NCBI GenBank assembly: GCA_964615845.1
Contig: CAZTRC010000013.1
Coordinates: 1-18,768, forward strand
Direction of reading: 5' to 3'
DNA from: CAYRQF01 sp964615845
GTDB taxonomy: Bacteria > Patescibacteriota > Minisyncoccia > Phycocordibacterales > CSBR16-119
DNA: 18,768 bases
Position 1 is the first letter of the stretch, and every line of letters starts with the position of its first letter. A program made the position numbers and the translations under genes. The notes beneath the pieces are model-generated. The model had not been told where the DNA came from. It did not search any database and was given only the letters and a program-made list of their open reading frames with translations. This document shows, piece by piece, positions 1-5,555 of this stretch.

Positions 1-196
1 CTGTTTGGTTGCCGACATAATACTCTCCCATCACCCGATTACCTGTTTGCGCTCTATCAGCGACATACGCAACCTTTTGAGATAGCGCCGACTCTACTTT
101 CTTTGAAAGAGAAATGATTGCTTGGGTGTTTACGATGGAAACGATAAAGAGAAGCGCTACTGCTCCTCCTAGAATGTTCTTACTTTTTGGACTCAT
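1..196 (-). CDS. Surface-protein family member 1 (N-terminal part, cut by window edge)
   Basis: The first 65 codons are present and the rest lies left of the window. The protein begins MSPKSKNILGGAVALLFIVS and continues IVNTQAIISLS. It has a short basic N-terminus, one hydrophobic segment at about residues 7-30, then a charged stretch and the motif EYYVGNQT near residue 58. The same start and EYYVG motif occur in the proteins at 433-1113 and 7850-9043, so this is a paralogue of those. I see no lipobox and no clear signal-peptidase site, so the segment is probably a signal anchor with the C-terminus outside the cell. The ATG is fixed by alignment with the paralogues. The promoter has an 11-G tract, described separately. 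Function is unknown; surface exposure is inferred from the architecture of the relatives. Confidence 0.75.
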   Translation of the reverse strand, partial: MSPKSKNILGGAVALLFIVSIVNTQAIISLSKKVESALSQKVAYVADRAQTGNRVMGEYYVGNQT

Positions 197-231
197 GATA
201 AAAAAATATAGAAATAATTACTAATACAGAA

Positions 232-291
232 ATTGTACCCCCCCCCCCGATAGGTGTTGGCAAACGGGAAAGAGTGTGGAATGGGGATAAA
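232..291 (-). promoter_or_regulatory. Promoter of family member 1 with an 11-G tract in the spacer
   Basis: On the minus strand, TTGCCA (263-258, five of six matches to TTGACA) is followed by a 20-base spacer ending in 11 consecutive G (238-248), then TACAAT (237-232). The leader would be roughly 30 bases. Upstream, TTTATCCCCA occupies 291-282. The same layout, with 9 G, precedes the paralogue at 7850-9043. The tract is read directly from the sequence; its role in expression is inferred. Confidence 0.6.
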
Positions 292-295
292 GAGA

Positions 296-326
296 GTTCT
301 CCGCTAGGTCGGACCTAGCGGAGAAC
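296..326 (-). terminator. Perfect 15-bp inverted repeat, probable terminator of the 433-1113 gene
   Basis: The arms at 296-310 and 312-326 are perfectly complementary (GTTCTCCGCTAGGTC with GACCTAGCGGAGAAC). On the minus strand the hairpin is followed by TCTCTTTAT, a weak T-rich tail, and then by the TTTATCCCCA box. It most likely ends transcripts of the upstream family gene. Confidence 0.5.
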
Positions 327-357
327 CTAGTAGAAATAGGTTGTGGGGATACAAACA

Positions 358-386
358 GGTGCGGGGGGCTTTCAGCCGCGCGCACC
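358..386. other. GC-rich interrupted hairpin
   Basis: GGTGCG (358-363) pairs with CGCACC (381-386), and GGCT pairs with AGCC inside it. Neither side has a T tract, so it is not an obvious terminator by itself. It sits between the stop of the 433-1113 gene and a further TGGGGATA copy at 344-351. It may be a 3' stabilising structure. Confidence 0.35.
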
Positions 387-432
387 GGTTTTTCTAATAT
401 TAATTTAACTACCAAGATGAACCTACTCTCTA

Positions 433-1113
433 TTACTTAGAAAACATTGTTCCTGTAACTTGGGTTGCTTTAAGCTGTGCCATTTTAGCATCGAGGGCAG
501 TTCTCGTGAGTGGCCCAAACGTTCCCGACTGAGAAATTCCATTAGCTTTTTGGAATGATCGAAGTGCTGTTTGAGTAGTTGTGTCCATTTTTCCAGTAAG
601 TTGATCAAGGTCTAAGTAACCGGCAACCATGAGTTTGTATTGGTACACAAGAGTCGTTGATGAACCGCTAATTGAAAGTGTGCCACGAGGTGTTGAAATA
701 TTTATACTACTCGACGCGCCAGAGCCAGAATTAGGACTAGCAGCAGTGTTAAAATGACAACCACCATTACTCCATGTTCCAGACGAACCACCACCCGTAG
801 GCGTGCCATCATCCCACATCCAAACTATCTCACAGGTGGTACTTGAAGTTTGAATAACAAAAGGCCATATTCCCCCACCATCTGGATCTTCCGGCTCTGG
901 ATAAAAGATCTCATCTCCTACTCCCGGGAGGACAGACGCTGTTTGACTACCAACATAATACTCCTGCATCATGGGCGGTTGTTGAACGGCAACCTTTGGC
1001 TGATTATTTCGAACAGAATCAGAAATCGCGACAATCGCCTGAGTATTGACCACGGACACCACTGCCAAAAGCGCTAACACTCCTCCTACTAATACTTTAC
1101 TCATTGAACTCAT
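433..1113 (-). CDS. Surface-protein family member 2 with a peptidoglycan-binding-like domain
   Basis: This 226-residue protein has a basic N-terminus and a signal-anchor segment (about 7-30, GGVLALLAVVSVVNTQAI). Next come the family motifs EYYVG (51-55) and LPGVGDEIFYPEPEDP (62-77) and a Gly/Ser-rich domain holding two cysteines (C94, C119). The C-terminal domain (about 155-212) matches the PG_binding_1 pattern: hydrophobic repeat, GYL, LRSFQKANGISQSG, PLTRTALDAK. PG_binding_1 domains commonly bind cell-wall glycans. From this I infer an exported, membrane-tethered wall- or glycan-associated protein. The two cysteines have counterparts in the 7850-9043 paralogue and may form a disulfide. A second in-frame ATG follows three codons after the chosen start, but alignment with the paralogues supports the first. 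No Shine-Dalgarno sequence is visible. Confidence 0.75.
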   Translation of the reverse strand: MSSMSKVLVGGVLALLAVVSVVNTQAIVAISDSVRNNQPKVAVQQPPMMQEYYVGSQTASVLPGVGDEIFYPEPEDPDGGGIWPFVIQTSSTTCEIVWMWDDGTPTGGGSSGTWSNGGCHFNTAASPNSGSGASSSINISTPRGTLSISGSSTTLVYQYKLMVAGYLDLDQLTGKMDTTTQTALRSFQKANGISQSGTFGPLTRTALDAKMAQLKATQVTGTMFSK

Positions 1114-1126
1114 AGAAATTGACTAG

Positions 1127-1200
1127 ATTATAACTAATGATTAAATTGTACCGCTTTCCTTGGGAAGAGAAAAGAAGGAGGAGTTAGAGATGGGGATAAA
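1127..1200 (-). promoter_or_regulatory. Promoter region of family member 2
   Basis: It contains TACAAT (1150-1145), a second possible -10 TATAAT (1132-1127) and the family box TTTATCCCCA (1200-1191). The homopolymeric G tract of members 1 and 3 is absent here; only GG precedes TACAAT. Two candidate -10 boxes leave the transcription start unresolved. Confidence 0.5.
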
Positions 1201-1239
1201 AATAGCCCGGCACAGCTTCGCTGTGCCGGGCTATTTTTA
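1197..1239 (-). terminator. Strong rho-independent terminator of the 1241-1540 gene
   Basis: A long GC-rich stem (AGCCCGGCACAGC with GCTGTGCCGGGCT, loop TTC) is flanked by A and T runs. On the minus strand it ends in CTATTTTTATCC. It directly follows the stop at 1241, and its T tail merges with the TTTATCCCCA box of the next gene. Confidence 0.85.
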
Positions 1240-1240
1240 T

Positions 1241-1540
1241 TTATTTCTTCAACAACCTCTGTCGAACCTTTTCGTCGAGGCGATTGAAGCGGATGACCAG
1301 ATTATCGAATTCTGATCTTGGGACGAATTTATCACCCATATCCAAAATATCTCTGTTTATCTTCTTTTGACCTTCTTCGAGGTTTGTTATTCTCACTTCG
1401 ATCTTAGTTTGCCCCTCTTCGAGACTAGAGAGCCTGGTCTCTACCCTTTCAAATCTTTCATCCACACCCTCAAAACCCTTCGCAACCATTATGGCGAGTT
1501 TGTCGAGCGTCATAGCAGATTTTTGGGGCTTTTTCTTCAT
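1241..1540 (-). CDS. Small coiled-coil protein, function unknown
   Basis: This 99-residue soluble protein has heptad-type repeats through most of its length, for example ERFERVETRLSSLEEGQ and ITNLEEGQKKINRDI. It has a basic N-terminus (MKKKPQKS) and a basic end (RQRLLKK). There is no signal peptide or membrane segment. Short proteins of this type, with a start like MTLDKLAIMVAKGF, are common in Parcubacteria, but I know of no established role. The ATG is supported by TATAAT at 1552-1547, six bases upstream. The gene has its own promoter in the 19-base gap after mscL and ends at a strong terminator, so it can be expressed separately. Confidence 0.7.
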   Translation of the reverse strand: MKKKPQKSAMTLDKLAIMVAKGFEGVDERFERVETRLSSLEEGQTKIEVRITNLEEGQKKINRDILDMGDKFVPRSEFDNLVIRFNRLDEKVRQRLLKK

Positions 1541-1546
1541 GGAAGA

Positions 1547-1552
1547 ATTATA
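1547..1552 (-). promoter_or_regulatory. -10 box of the 1241-1540 gene, leaderless type
   Basis: TATAAT lies exactly six bases before the ATG at 1540. Transcription would then start at or next to the start codon. Confidence 0.65.
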
Positions 1553-1559
1553 CCAAATT

Positions 1560-1970
1560 TTATTTTCTGAGCGAATCGCGAATTTCCTTCAAGACATCGA
1601 GCTCTGTCGACCCAGCTGGCAAAGCGGCTTGTTCTTTCTTGAGTCGATTCATGCCCTTGATGACCAAGAATAATGCAAAAGCGACAAGCAGAAACGCAAT
1701 GAATGCGTTGATAAAATTCCCCACCGCCAGAACTGATGCTCCAGCTTCTCGTGCAGCTACAAGTGATGTGAATTCCAAACCTGTCGGATTGCGCAACACA
1801 ACGAACAGATTGCTAAAATCCGGGAGGTGAAAAACTCCGGAAACGAGTGGCATAATGACGTCGTCAACGAGAGACTTCACTACCGTCCCAAACGCTCCGC
1901 CGATAATGATACCGACGGCTAAATCGATCATGTTGCCCTTCAGGGCAAATTCTTTGAATTCTTTAATCAT
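1560..1970 (-). CDS. mscL: Large-conductance mechanosensitive channel MscL
   Basis: The 136-residue protein has the full MscL layout. An N-terminal amphipathic helix (MIKEFKEFALKGN) is followed by TM1 with the pore-lining glycine/alanine pattern (DLAVGIIIGGAFGTVVKSLV, about 16-35) and DDVIMPL after it. Then come a periplasmic loop, TM2 (about 82-105) and a C-terminal cytoplasmic helix (ELDVLKEIRDSLRK). Length matches the family. It opens under membrane tension to release solutes during osmotic downshock. The ATG is six bases after TAAAAT, which favours this start over any internal one. No unusual features. Confidence 0.96.
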   Translation of the reverse strand: MIKEFKEFALKGNMIDLAVGIIIGGAFGTVVKSLVDDVIMPLVSGVFHLPDFSNLFVVLRNPTGLEFTSLVAAREAGASVLAVGNFINAFIAFLLVAFALFLVIKGMNRLKKEQAALPAGSTELDVLKEIRDSLRK

Positions 1971-1976
1971 AAGCCC

Positions 1977-1982
1977 ATTTTA
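1977..1982 (-). promoter_or_regulatory. -10 box of mscL, leaderless type
   Basis: TGCTAAAAT (extended -10) ends six bases before the mscL ATG at 1970. Confidence 0.6.
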
Positions 1983-1997
1983 GCAGAAAAACTCCTT

Positions 1998-2018
1998 TCT
2001 GAGGAGGAGGTGGGATTT
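1998..2018 (-). repeat. Copy of the tRNA-Ser(CGA) 3' end
   Basis: These 21 bases match 2123-2143 with one mismatch. The latter covers the acceptor 3' strand, the 3' half of the T arm and a few flanking bases of tRNA-Ser(CGA). Direct repeats of a tRNA 3' end are typical of integration sites, but only about 104 bases lie between the copies. Confidence 0.6.
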
Positions 2019-2030
2019 CCCTTCGGGCCG

Positions 2031-2100
2031 GGGTTTTGGTGTCACCCGGTGACATACCAAAACCCTTCAAATCCACACGCACGGCACGCAGGTGCCGTGC
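2031..2100. repeat. Two strong hairpins between the tRNA-Ser 3' end and its copy
   Basis: Hairpin A pairs GGGTTTTGGT (2031-2040) with ACCAAAACCC (2056-2065), plus GTCACC with GGTGAC inside. Hairpin B pairs GCACGGCAC (2079-2087) with GTGCCGTGC (2092-2100). Neither has a T tract. They could be the remains of a small mobile element or a processing structure downstream of the tRNA. Confidence 0.5.
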
Positions 2101-2126
2101 TATCCTCATTTTGAATTTTCTATCTG

Positions 2127-2211
2127 CGGAGGAGGTGGGATTTGAACCCACGATGCCTTTCAGCATGGCGGTTTTCGAAACCGCTGGAATAAACCACTAT
2201 CCGACTCCTCC
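2127..2211 (-). tRNA. tRNA-Ser(CGA)
   Basis: The acceptor arms GGAGGAG and CTCCTCC pair perfectly. The anticodon stem-loop is GCGGT-TTCGAAA-ACCGC, giving anticodon CGA, and the T arm is GTGGG-TTCAAAT-CCCAC. A long variable arm identifies a class II tRNA, here serine reading UCG. The 3' CCA is not encoded. The first 15 bases are shared with the 3' end of the endonuclease gene upstream. Confidence 0.95.
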
Positions 2212-2991
2212 GGATCTTCTGATCTCAAGAAACTCCAGGTAACGATTTTTATGTTTTGGATTTGATGTACCCACCAAATTAAAATACCTTTGAATTTCTT
2301 TTGAACGCCTTAAGAATACAGTATGTTTAGTCTTTTGTGTAGGGTGCAGCCCAAGACTCTCAAGCTGGTCTTTAAAGAAGGCGAGGATGGATAATTCGTA
2401 GTTTGTAAAAGCGATTCCGATGTTTTTATAGACCAGATTCTTATATTTATGATTATCCATGTAGACACAACCATCAGTATCAAAAAGTCCTCTTAAAAAA
2501 GCTTTTATAAACACATCATTCCTTATTATCCATTCTGGTATCCGAACTCCGTCCCTGATTTTACTCCCGCAAGGCATCCCCTGACTCTCTAAAAAACGAG
2601 AAACTTCTTTTGAAGAAACTACAAGCTCGCAAGCTTTCGAATCGGATCTAAATCTTAAATTTGCCCGCACGTTAAAAAGTTTTTCCAACAAATTTTTAAC
2701 ATATAGGGCGTGAGAAACATCTGTTTCAGAATTCGTAGTAATCGATGATTGATATTTGCCAACATGCCCATCGCCCATAAATATTCCTATCAATTCTGCC
2801 AGTTCTTTAGATTTTTTTGGAAAAATTATCTTTTTTAAAGTATTAAAACCAGTATTTTTCAGTTTATGAGTTTTGATTGAGTTTAGTCCGCCAAGACGGC
2901 GACCCGCTTGCGTACCGGGATTACCGTACTTCTTCATCATAGCCAAGCCACCTAGATGACCGGCTTTTCTTAAATGTGATTTACTATTCAC
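2197..2991 (-). CDS. LAGLIDADG homing endonuclease
   Basis: The protein has 264 residues and two LAGLIDADG helices: LAELIGIFMGDGHVG (64-78, acidic residue D74) and FLRGLFDTDGCVY (165-177, D171/D173). It should therefore act as a single-chain, pseudo-symmetric DNA endonuclease. The N-terminus has Gly-Gly repeats (GHLGGLAMMKKYG, GRRLGGLNS), which may be a DNA-binding extension. The start is GTG: TATAAT lies exactly six bases upstream, while an overlapping ATG is out of frame and followed at once by a stop. The gene lies between two tRNA-Ser genes and is not inside a recognisable intron. Its last five codons and stop lie inside tRNA-Ser(CGA). The cleavage target is unknown; a tRNA-Ser site is a reasonable guess from the position. 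Confidence 0.88.
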   Translation of the reverse strand: MNSKSHLRKAGHLGGLAMMKKYGNPGTQAGRRLGGLNSIKTHKLKNTGFNTLKKIIFPKKSKELAELIGIFMGDGHVGKYQSSITTNSETDVSHALYVKNLLEKLFNVRANLRFRSDSKACELVVSSKEVSRFLESQGMPCGSKIRDGVRIPEWIIRNDVFIKAFLRGLFDTDGCVYMDNHKYKNLVYKNIGIAFTNYELSILAFFKDQLESLGLHPTQKTKHTVFLRRSKEIQRYFNLVGTSNPKHKNRYLEFLEIRRSGGVG

Positions 2992-2997
2992 ATAATA

Positions 2998-3003
2998 ATT
3001 ATA
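2998..3003 (-). promoter_or_regulatory. -10 box of the endonuclease gene, leaderless type
   Basis: TATAAT ends six bases before the GTG at 2991, which decides the start codon. Confidence 0.6.
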
Positions 3004-3049
3004 TCATATTTTCGAGTAGTAATCCATTAACTAGTCATACAATCATAAG

Positions 3050-3137
3050 TGGCGGAGGGTAGGAGATTCGAACTCCTGGTGGTGTAACCCACACACGCTT
3101 TCCAAGCGTGCGCACTAGACCGCTATGCGAACCCTCC
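3050..3137 (-). tRNA. tRNA-Ser(GGA), CCA encoded
   Basis: GGAGGGT pairs with ACCCTCC. The anticodon stem-loop is CACGC-TTGGAAA-GCGTG, giving GGA (serine, UCC/UCU). There is a long variable arm and a T arm AGGAG-TTCGAAT-CTCCT. After discriminator G the 3' CCA is encoded (3052-3050), unlike the other two tRNAs here. Confidence 0.95.
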
Positions 3138-3164
3138 AATTTGTAAAAATCTCACCTCATCTTC

Positions 3165-3224
3165 TGGAAAGCGCGCTTTCCAAGTCTATAAGTCCTTTCG
3201 GCACTAGAGCTATGCGAACCCTCC
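3165..3224 (-). pseudogene. Broken 5' part of a tRNA-Ser(GGA) copy
   Basis: Reading down the minus strand from 3224, GGAGGGTTCGCATAGC is identical to the 5' end of the intact gene. TCTAGTGC is also shared, and after an unrelated insert of about 16 bases CTTGGAAAGCG matches its anticodon arm. There is no T arm or acceptor 3' strand. The end is an 18-bp perfect palindrome, TGGAAAGCGCGCTTTCCA (3165-3182). It is a non-functional tandem partial duplicate 28 bases upstream of the real tRNA. Confidence 0.7.
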
Positions 3225-3283
3225 AGTACCCAGAGATACTATCTCATTTCTCGGTCTTTTTCCAGTAATATAAATCCAAAAAA

Positions 3284-4507
3284 TTAGTGTCCGTGTTTGT
3301 GAGTAGTGTCAATAACCCCGTCGAAAATTTCTTTATTTTCTGGGCCAGTTACTTCGAGTGTTCCCCAAGCGCCCCGATCAAGCCGCGAAAGTGCGTGATC
3401 AACTAAAATATACTTGCCTGGAACTTCGAGTCCGAATTCTACAATCGACGCCCCGCCAGCTGGCACAAGTGTCGTTTGAATATTCTCATTTATAAGCCCA
3501 CCGAGACCGCCCTCTGGATAAACTTTATCGAAAATTTCACCGATGACATGGAAAGAAGAAATCAAATTTACTCCGCCGTTGCCGACGTATATTCGCACTG
3601 TTTCGCCAACTTTCGCCTGCATGTTGCCAACGGCTCCACCGGTTCGGCCATTCCAAACAACATATTGCGGATCACCGGAGAGCATCGCATTTGCATCAAA
3701 TATCTGAAGACCCTCGCGTCCTAACGCGCCTTCGGTATAAAGCTCACCCTGCATAACATAAAATTCATGATCGACGGGTGGCAAACCCTCTAGAGGTTCA
3801 ACTAATATTAGCCCGTACATCCCATGCGCCATATGCGTCGCCACATTCGGGTGTGCGCAATGGTAGACATAAAGTCCCGGACTTAGTGCTTTCCAAGTAA
3901 AATTTTTCGTTTGCCCAGGTTCTACGGTTGTAACTGTCGCTCCGCCACCTGGGCCAGTGGTCGCATGAAAATCGATATTGTGATTATGTAAACTCGTCGC
4001 ATTGTTGGTGATGGAAAGCTCGACAGTATCACCCTCGCGAATACGAATAAATGGTCCGGGTACCTGACCATTAAAAGTCCAGTAATTATATTTTATTCCT
4101 GGGGCAATTTCAGCAATAACTTCTTTGGTCTCGAGATTTATATGAACAGTTTCTGGGATTGTACGAGTGATAGGTGGCGGAACAGCATTGGGATCGCGAG
4201 CGATATCGGAAACACGTTCAAAGCGTTTTTCATTATTAAAATATGTCGGTAAGTTTTTCGTTGGAATATCTGGTCCGTCAGACGGGCCAAATGTTTTAAA
4301 GTAGAATGGATATTCTGAAATCGGACCAAATTTCGGTAAGAAAAAGAATAGAAAAAACCCAATAACAAACAGAATAAAAGTGATTGTCCACTTACGATCG
4401 AGACTAAATTTTTTCCTAGCCAAGAGGAACAAGGCCACGCTAGCGCCAATGACCAAAATAAAACCAAGCGTGTCTAGAGCCAAAAATCTAGCGAGTGTAA
4501 ATGTCAT
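3284..4507 (-). CDS. nirK: Membrane-anchored copper-containing nitrite reductase
   Basis: The mature part reduces nitrite to nitric oxide. In the 407-residue protein two N-terminal membrane helices (about 5-30 and 41-58) precede two cupredoxin domains. All copper ligands can be aligned with classical NirK. Type 1 copper: H176, C217, H225, M230. Type 2 copper: H181, H216, H371. The catalytic pair is D179 and H320. The 51-residue spacing from H320 to H371 is the same as between the family's H255 and H306. A His-rich end (THKHGH) follows. The ATG at 4507 is preferred over the one at 4516, because the latter overlaps TATAAT (4520-4515). No electron-donor gene is adjacent. NirK-like proteins are known in CPR genomes; a role in nitrite respiration or detoxification is inferred. 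Confidence 0.92.
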   Translation of the reverse strand: MTFTLARFLALDTLGFILVIGASVALFLLARKKFSLDRKWTITFILFVIGFFLFFFLPKFGPISEYPFYFKTFGPSDGPDIPTKNLPTYFNNEKRFERVSDIARDPNAVPPPITRTIPETVHINLETKEVIAEIAPGIKYNYWTFNGQVPGPFIRIREGDTVELSITNNATSLHNHNIDFHATTGPGGGATVTTVEPGQTKNFTWKALSPGLYVYHCAHPNVATHMAHGMYGLILVEPLEGLPPVDHEFYVMQGELYTEGALGREGLQIFDANAMLSGDPQYVVWNGRTGGAVGNMQAKVGETVRIYVGNGGVNLISSFHVIGEIFDKVYPEGGLGGLINENIQTTLVPAGGASIVEFGLEVPGKYILVDHALSRLDRGAWGTLEVTGPENKEIFDGVIDTTHKHGH

Positions 4508-4514
4508 AGAATAC

Positions 4515-4520
4515 ATTATA
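4515..4520 (-). promoter_or_regulatory. Extended -10 box of nirK, embedded in the preceding terminator
   Basis: TGCTATAAT ends seven bases before the ATG at 4507. Its first bases belong to the 3' arm of the hairpin that ends the DUF5667 transcript. Confidence 0.65.
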
Positions 4521-4550
4521 GCAAAAAAGCCCAGGGTGGGCTTTTTGCTA
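4519..4550 (-). terminator. Terminator of the sigma factor/DUF5667 operon
   Basis: TAGCAAAAAGCCCA pairs with TGGGCTTTTTTGCTA around a short loop. The T run on the minus strand makes it a good intrinsic terminator just after the stop at 4563. Confidence 0.8.
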
Positions 4551-4562
4551 TTTCAAATCTTT

Positions 4563-5555
4563 TTAATTCCCACCGTTTCCTGAACCGGAATTGTCATCGT
4601 CATCGTCATCGTCATCATCGTCGTCATCGTCATCGTCATCGGAATTATCATCTTCTTCGTCCTCATCTTCGTCGTCGTCAGAATCATCGTCGTTGTCGTC
4701 ATCATCAGAATCATCGTCTGAATCATTTTCATCATCACCATCTTCGTCATTTGAATCATCATCGCTATCATCGTCTGAATTTCCACCGAGATTTACCCCG
4801 GCACCAGCGTTTACGTTGACCCCTTTACTCTTTCCTTTGTTGTCGTCGTCTTTTCCATCATCGTCATTTCCGTGTCCTGAGTTGTCATCTTCATCGTCGT
4901 CATTATCATCATCAGAACTATCATCGTCGGAATCATCATCCTTCGAATCATCCTCTGACTCGAATTTGATCATTCCATTTTCTTTCACCTCAAGTTTAAA
5001 ATCGCCATTTTCAATTTTTATCTTACTATTTGGATTGGCCTCAAGGATAGCGATAATTTCTGCGATAGCCGCATTTAGCCTCACTTGTGCGTCAGCCGAA
5101 AGCTCTTCGCTATCTGACAAACTTCGCAAACTCATTTCAAAATCTCTTTTTTCTTTTTCTGATTTTATTTTGACCGAACCATCTACATCATCCGAAGATT
5201 TTGCTTTCACTTCTGAGATGCGCTCATCGGCGAATTTAATCCGGAGCTCATTTTTCTTATCATCGTTTCCAGCGAAATTAATTTTCGCTTTTTCTACTGC
5301 AAGATCCACACCAAATAATGCGTCTCCTGGTACAGCGCTATTTGACGCCGCCACAACTCCGCCTCCACCCAAAACCACAAGCAATGCTATAAGTGCTCCT
5401 ATCATATATTTTTTAAAAATTAATACTGATAATAAATTATTGCTTTCTTTATACGATTCTCTCTTTGTAATTATACCAAGCCACATCGAATTCTTCTCAC
5501 TCTCGGAGGCTTTCTGCACTTTTATTTTATTTAATTTTTCTTCGAAATTAGACAT
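4563..5555 (-). CDS. DUF5667-type membrane protein with a long Asp-rich tail
   Basis: The 330-residue protein has a cytoplasmic N-terminus (1-48) and one membrane helix (about 50-71). Next comes SAVPGDALFGVDLAVEKAKI, the hallmark of DUF5667, and a charged helical region (100-172). From about 200 to the end it is very acidic low complexity: mostly Asp, Ser and Glu, with a run of more than 15 Asp near the end. The start overlaps the sigma factor stop by 8 bases (ATGTCTAA), so the two are translationally coupled. This suggests the N-terminus is an anti-sigma partner and the outer part a sensor, possibly binding cations. The coding DNA of the tail is a GAT/GAC trinucleotide array. The pairing is seen in the sequence; the signalling role is inferred. 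Confidence 0.8.
   Translation of the reverse strand: MSNFEEKLNKIKVQKASESEKNSMWLGIITKRESYKESNNLLSVLIFKKYMIGALIALLVVLGGGGVVAASNSAVPGDALFGVDLAVEKAKINFAGNDDKKNELRIKFADERISEVKAKSSDDVDGSVKIKSEKEKRDFEMSLRSLSDSEELSADAQVRLNAAIAEIIAILEANPNSKIKIENGDFKLEVKENGMIKFESEDDSKDDDSDDDSSDDDNDDDEDDNSGHGNDDDGKDDDNKGKSKGVNVNAGAGVNLGGNSDDDSDDDSNDEDGDDENDSDDDSDDDDNDDDSDDDEDEDEEDDNSDDDDDDDDDDDDDDDDNSGSGNGGN

Noticed and set aside
221..608. Small minus-strand frames at 221-415 and 423-608
   Set aside because: The first spans hairpins and the poly-G promoter; the second is an alternative frame of the family gene at 433-1113. Neither resembles a protein family.
1963..2242. Frames on both strands between mscL and tRNA-Ser(CGA)
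   Set aside because: They run through the tRNA and two hairpins, have no conserved protein pattern, and are best explained by structured RNA and repeats.
2197..3137. Endonuclease gene considered as part of a tRNA intron
   Set aside because: Both tRNA-Ser genes are intact and uninterrupted, so the endonuclease is free-standing.
4585..4650. Trinucleotide repeats considered as an on/off phase-variation switch
   Set aside because: The unit is three bases, so slippage keeps the frame; only tail length would change.
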